Below are positions 6,305 through 7,424 of a DNA stretch of 7,424 nucleotides, piece by piece. The notes beneath the pieces were generated by a model. It had not been told where the DNA came from, ran no database searches, and saw only the letters and a program-made list of their open reading frames with translations. Origin of the DNA: JBBQAA01 sp038276395 (lineage in GTDB: Bacteria > Actinomycetota > Thermoleophilia > Solirubrobacterales > Solirubrobacteraceae); NCBI GenBank assembly GCA_038276395.1, contig JBBQAA010000005.1, forward strand, positions 1 to 7,424, in the 5' to 3' direction. The position numbers and the translations under genes were made by a program. Each line of letters opens with the position of its first letter. Within the stretch, counting starts at the first letter, position 1.

Positions 6305-6787
6305 ATGTCCAGGTCCCGTTCCCTTCCCCTCGCCCTTGCTACCTGCGCCGGCCTGGCCGCCGGCGGCGGCGCGCTCGCCGCCGCCGACACCGCGACGACC
6401 GCGCGCACCCACGCCCAGACCATTCGCGGCTCGATCCCGTTCAGGGACCTGGGCATGAAGCAGATCGACACGAAGCCGCGCGGGCCCTCCTCGGGTGACC
6501 GCGCCCTCGACTTCGCCGCGCTCAACGGGCGCTCGGGCCGCCGCGAGGGCTACCTCATGCAGGCCTGTGACCTCGCCAGGCTCCACAAGCTCCTGCTCAC
6601 GAGCTGCGCGGGCGGGATCCAGCTCGCCCGCGGGCGTCTGACCTTCGCCTCGGCCGGCGTTGAGGCCGGCAACGACTCGACCTACGCGATCACCGGCGGG
6701 ACGGGCGCGTACGCCACCGCCCGCGGGACCGTGGTCTCCCATCCGGCGCGGACGGCGATCTTCGTGACGATCCGGGTGGCCGGCTGA
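6305..6787 (+). CDS. Small secreted protein, allene-oxide-cyclase/dirigent-like barrel
   Basis: The 160-residue product begins with a clear signal peptide: MSRSRS, a hydrophobic Ala/Leu/Gly core (7-24) and a likely cleavage after ALA near residue 26. The mature part resembles the allene-oxide-cyclase-like beta barrel found in many secreted actinobacterial proteins. It has GDRALDF (64-70), a strand with Cys88, a second Cys101 followed by GGIQLARGRLTF, then TYAITGGTGAYATARGTVV (126-144), the most typical segment, and a final strand FVTIRVAG. Cys88 and Cys101 could form a disulfide. Residues around 31-60 are less conserved in appearance. A GGAG ribosome binding site (6295-6298) sits six bases before ATG 6305. 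An in-frame ATG at 6275 is an alternative but would add a non-signal-like extension. The gene is divergent from the two-component operon and shares a candidate operator with it. Enzymatic activity is unknown for bacterial members, so no reaction is assigned. Confidence 0.75.
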   Translation: MSRSRSLPLALATCAGLAAGGGALAAADTATTARTHAQTIRGSIPFRDLGMKQIDTKPRGPSSGDRALDFAALNGRSGRREGYLMQACDLARLHKLLLTSCAGGIQLARGRLTFASAGVEAGNDSTYAITGGTGAYATARGTVVSHPARTAIFVTIRVAG

Positions 6788-6796
6788 GCGCCGGCG

Positions 6797-6827
6797 GCCG
6801 GGGGCGGGCGGTCTGTCCGCCCCCGGC
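6797..6827. terminator. Strong GC hairpin between convergent genes
   Basis: GCCGGGGGCGG (6797-6807) pairs perfectly over 11 bases with CCGCCCCCGGC (6817-6827) across a nine-base loop. It begins ten bases after the stop of the secreted-protein gene and ends one base before the stop of the minus-strand fragment. It could therefore act in both directions. No uridine tract follows, as is common for hairpins in very GC-rich actinobacteria. Confidence 0.65.
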
Positions 6828-6828
6828 G

Positions 6829-7140
6829 TCAATGCCCCGCGGCGCCGAGCGGGTTGCCCGCGCCGATGCCGGCCAGGAGCCCGCCGACCCGGCGGTTCCC
6901 GCCCCGGCCGAGCACGAGCGCACCGACGGCGAGGTAGGCGAGCCCGACCGCGATCTGAGTGGGCGCCTCGTCCGGCGCGGCCCCGGCGGTCCCGCGGTTC
7001 AGCCACGCGAGCAGCGCGCCCGCCACGGCCACCGACAGGGTCGCGGCCAGCAATGGAGCCCAGGCCGAGGGGCGCCGGCGAATAACGCCGGGACGCTCTG
7101 CTGCTGCCGCTCCGAAGCTCACCGCCGGGTGGTGACGCAC
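6829..7140 (-). pseudogene. Truncated membrane-sensor N-terminal fragment
   Basis: This 103-residue frame encodes two clear membrane segments, APLLAATLSVAVAGALLAWLN (28-48) and PTQIAVGLAYLAVGALVLGR (60-79). A basic turn GNRRVGGLLAGIGAGNPLGAAGH and then a stop follow. The motif order, an entry helix ending in LNRG, an AVGLAYLAVGALVL helix, then GNRxGxLLxGIG, resembles the start of multi-helix membrane domains in actinobacterial sensor kinases and related signalling proteins. There it would continue into further helices and a kinase or cyclase domain. Here it ends at a terminator hairpin facing a convergent gene, so the output domain is absent. I chose GTG 7140; GTG 7122 is an alternative. The frame is open further upstream, but that part is homopolymer-encoded Gly/Pro and is not credible. 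It could instead be an intact small membrane protein of unknown function. Assignment to a sensor remnant is inference. Confidence 0.4.
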
Positions 7141-7144
7141 GGCG

Positions 7145-7162
7145 GTCCCGCTGTCACGGGAC
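7145..7162. promoter_or_regulatory. Candidate operator, inverted repeat GTCCCG-N6-CGGGAC (copy 2)
   Basis: This second copy has identical arms (7145-7150 and 7157-7162) and the same 6-base spacer length as the repeat at 6213. It sits five bases upstream of the likely GTG start of the membrane fragment. At that position binding would overlap the promoter or the ribosome loading region, suggesting repression or autoregulation if the start is right. Confidence 0.4.
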
Positions 7163-7167
7163 AGGAG

Positions 7168-7184
7168 TCCCGGCCGGGCCGGGA
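7168..7184. repeat. 17-base near-perfect palindrome
   Basis: TCCCGGCC (7168-7175) and GGCCGGGA (7177-7184) flank a single central G. It lies six bases beyond the copy 2 operator, and its left part repeats the GTCCCG half-site (7167-7172). It may be part of a larger regulatory array, or simply a product of high GC composition. Confidence 0.4.
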
Positions 7185-7286
7185 TGGGAGCAGGAGAGAG
7201 CACCGCCCCCCGTCGACCGAGAGGACCGCACGGCCGAGCCCACCGGCCAGAGCCGCCCCAAGGAGGGAGCGCCACGAGGGGAGGGT

Positions 7287-7356
7287 GGGGGGGGCGCCCC
7301 CCCCCCCCGGCGCCCCCCGGCCCGGGGGGGGGGGGCGCCCCCCCCCCCCCCCCCCG
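7287..7356. repeat. Homopolymer G/C tract, probable assembly or sequencing artefact; rest of 7141-7424 without a gene
   Basis: The stretch consists of an 8-G run, CG and a 12-C run, then short C and G blocks, a 12-G run (7324-7335), CG and an 18-C run (7338-7355). Such runs are rare in real genomes and typical of low-quality contig ends. Open frames across it give only Gly/Pro/Arg low complexity. The flanks 7185-7286 and 7357-7424 show no recognisable gene, though the final 68 bases are less GC-rich and look like ordinary sequence. Confidence 0.6.
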
Positions 7357-7424
7357 CCCGAAGCTCCAGACTGGCGCCAACTCACGAGCGATACCGATGC
7401 GCCGATTGGTGCCCTGTCAGTCGG

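Noticed and set aside
4755..6458. A 567-codon open frame on the plus strand across the kinase gene
   Set aside because: Composition is Arg/Gly/Glu-rich low complexity and it lies opposite a convincing kinase; long antisense open frames are expected at this GC content.
6119..7006. A 295-codon minus-strand open frame across the secreted-protein gene
   Set aside because: It is antisense to a gene with signal peptide, ribosome binding site and terminator, and its sequence is low complexity.
1..7424. CRISPR array, tRNA/rRNA genes, insertion sequence or prophage genes
   Set aside because: No spaced direct repeats, cloverleaf or rRNA sequence, transposase motifs or phage proteins were seen on either strand.

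Overview
The window is very GC-rich DNA with dense coding on the minus strand, strong G/C preference at third codon positions, and long spurious open frames on the other strand and in other frames. The protein sequences look actinobacterial, most likely Thermoleophilia (Solirubrobacterales/Gaiellales-like). That placement rests on residue style and gene content, not on a search. The right edge is a homopolymer-rich stretch that looks like a poor-quality contig end.

Left part (1-3423, all minus strand, read right to left): the conserved cluster yceD (DUF177) - rpmF - plsX - acpP - rnc - smc. It joins ribosomal protein L32, entry into phospholipid and fatty-acid synthesis (PlsX, acyl carrier protein), double-stranded RNA processing (RNase III) and chromosome organisation (SMC, cut by the left edge). 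plsX/acpP overlap in ATGA, acpP/rnc are separated only by the acpP stop, and the smc ribosome binding site lies in the last rnc codons. Between yceD and rpmF is a 99-base leader holding three alternating complementary arms.

Middle part (3519-6158, minus strand): a two-component system. A DesK/NarL-type sensor kinase with two complete 6-TM plus H-box modules but one ATPase domain overlaps by 4 bases with a NarL/LuxR-type response regulator. A one-base frameshift near 4495-4515 disconnects the kinase ATPase domain. The uncorrected frame runs open through to the end of the regulator.

Right part (6159-7424): a divergent plus-strand gene (6305-6787) for a small secreted protein resembling the allene-oxide-cyclase/dirigent-like barrel family. 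It ends at a strong hairpin shared with a convergent minus-strand fragment (6829-7140) resembling the N-terminal membrane domain of another sensor. An identical 18-base inverted repeat, GTCCCG-N6-CGGGAC, lies in the kinase/secreted-protein divergent spacer and again just upstream of the membrane fragment. It is a candidate operator linking these genes. From 7141 to 7424 no convincing gene is visible, only inverted repeats and long G and C runs.

Main points for a second look: the shared inverted repeat, the duplicated kinase and its frameshift, an RNase III missing two of four conserved active-site acids and any normal start codon, and the three-arm leader before rpmF.
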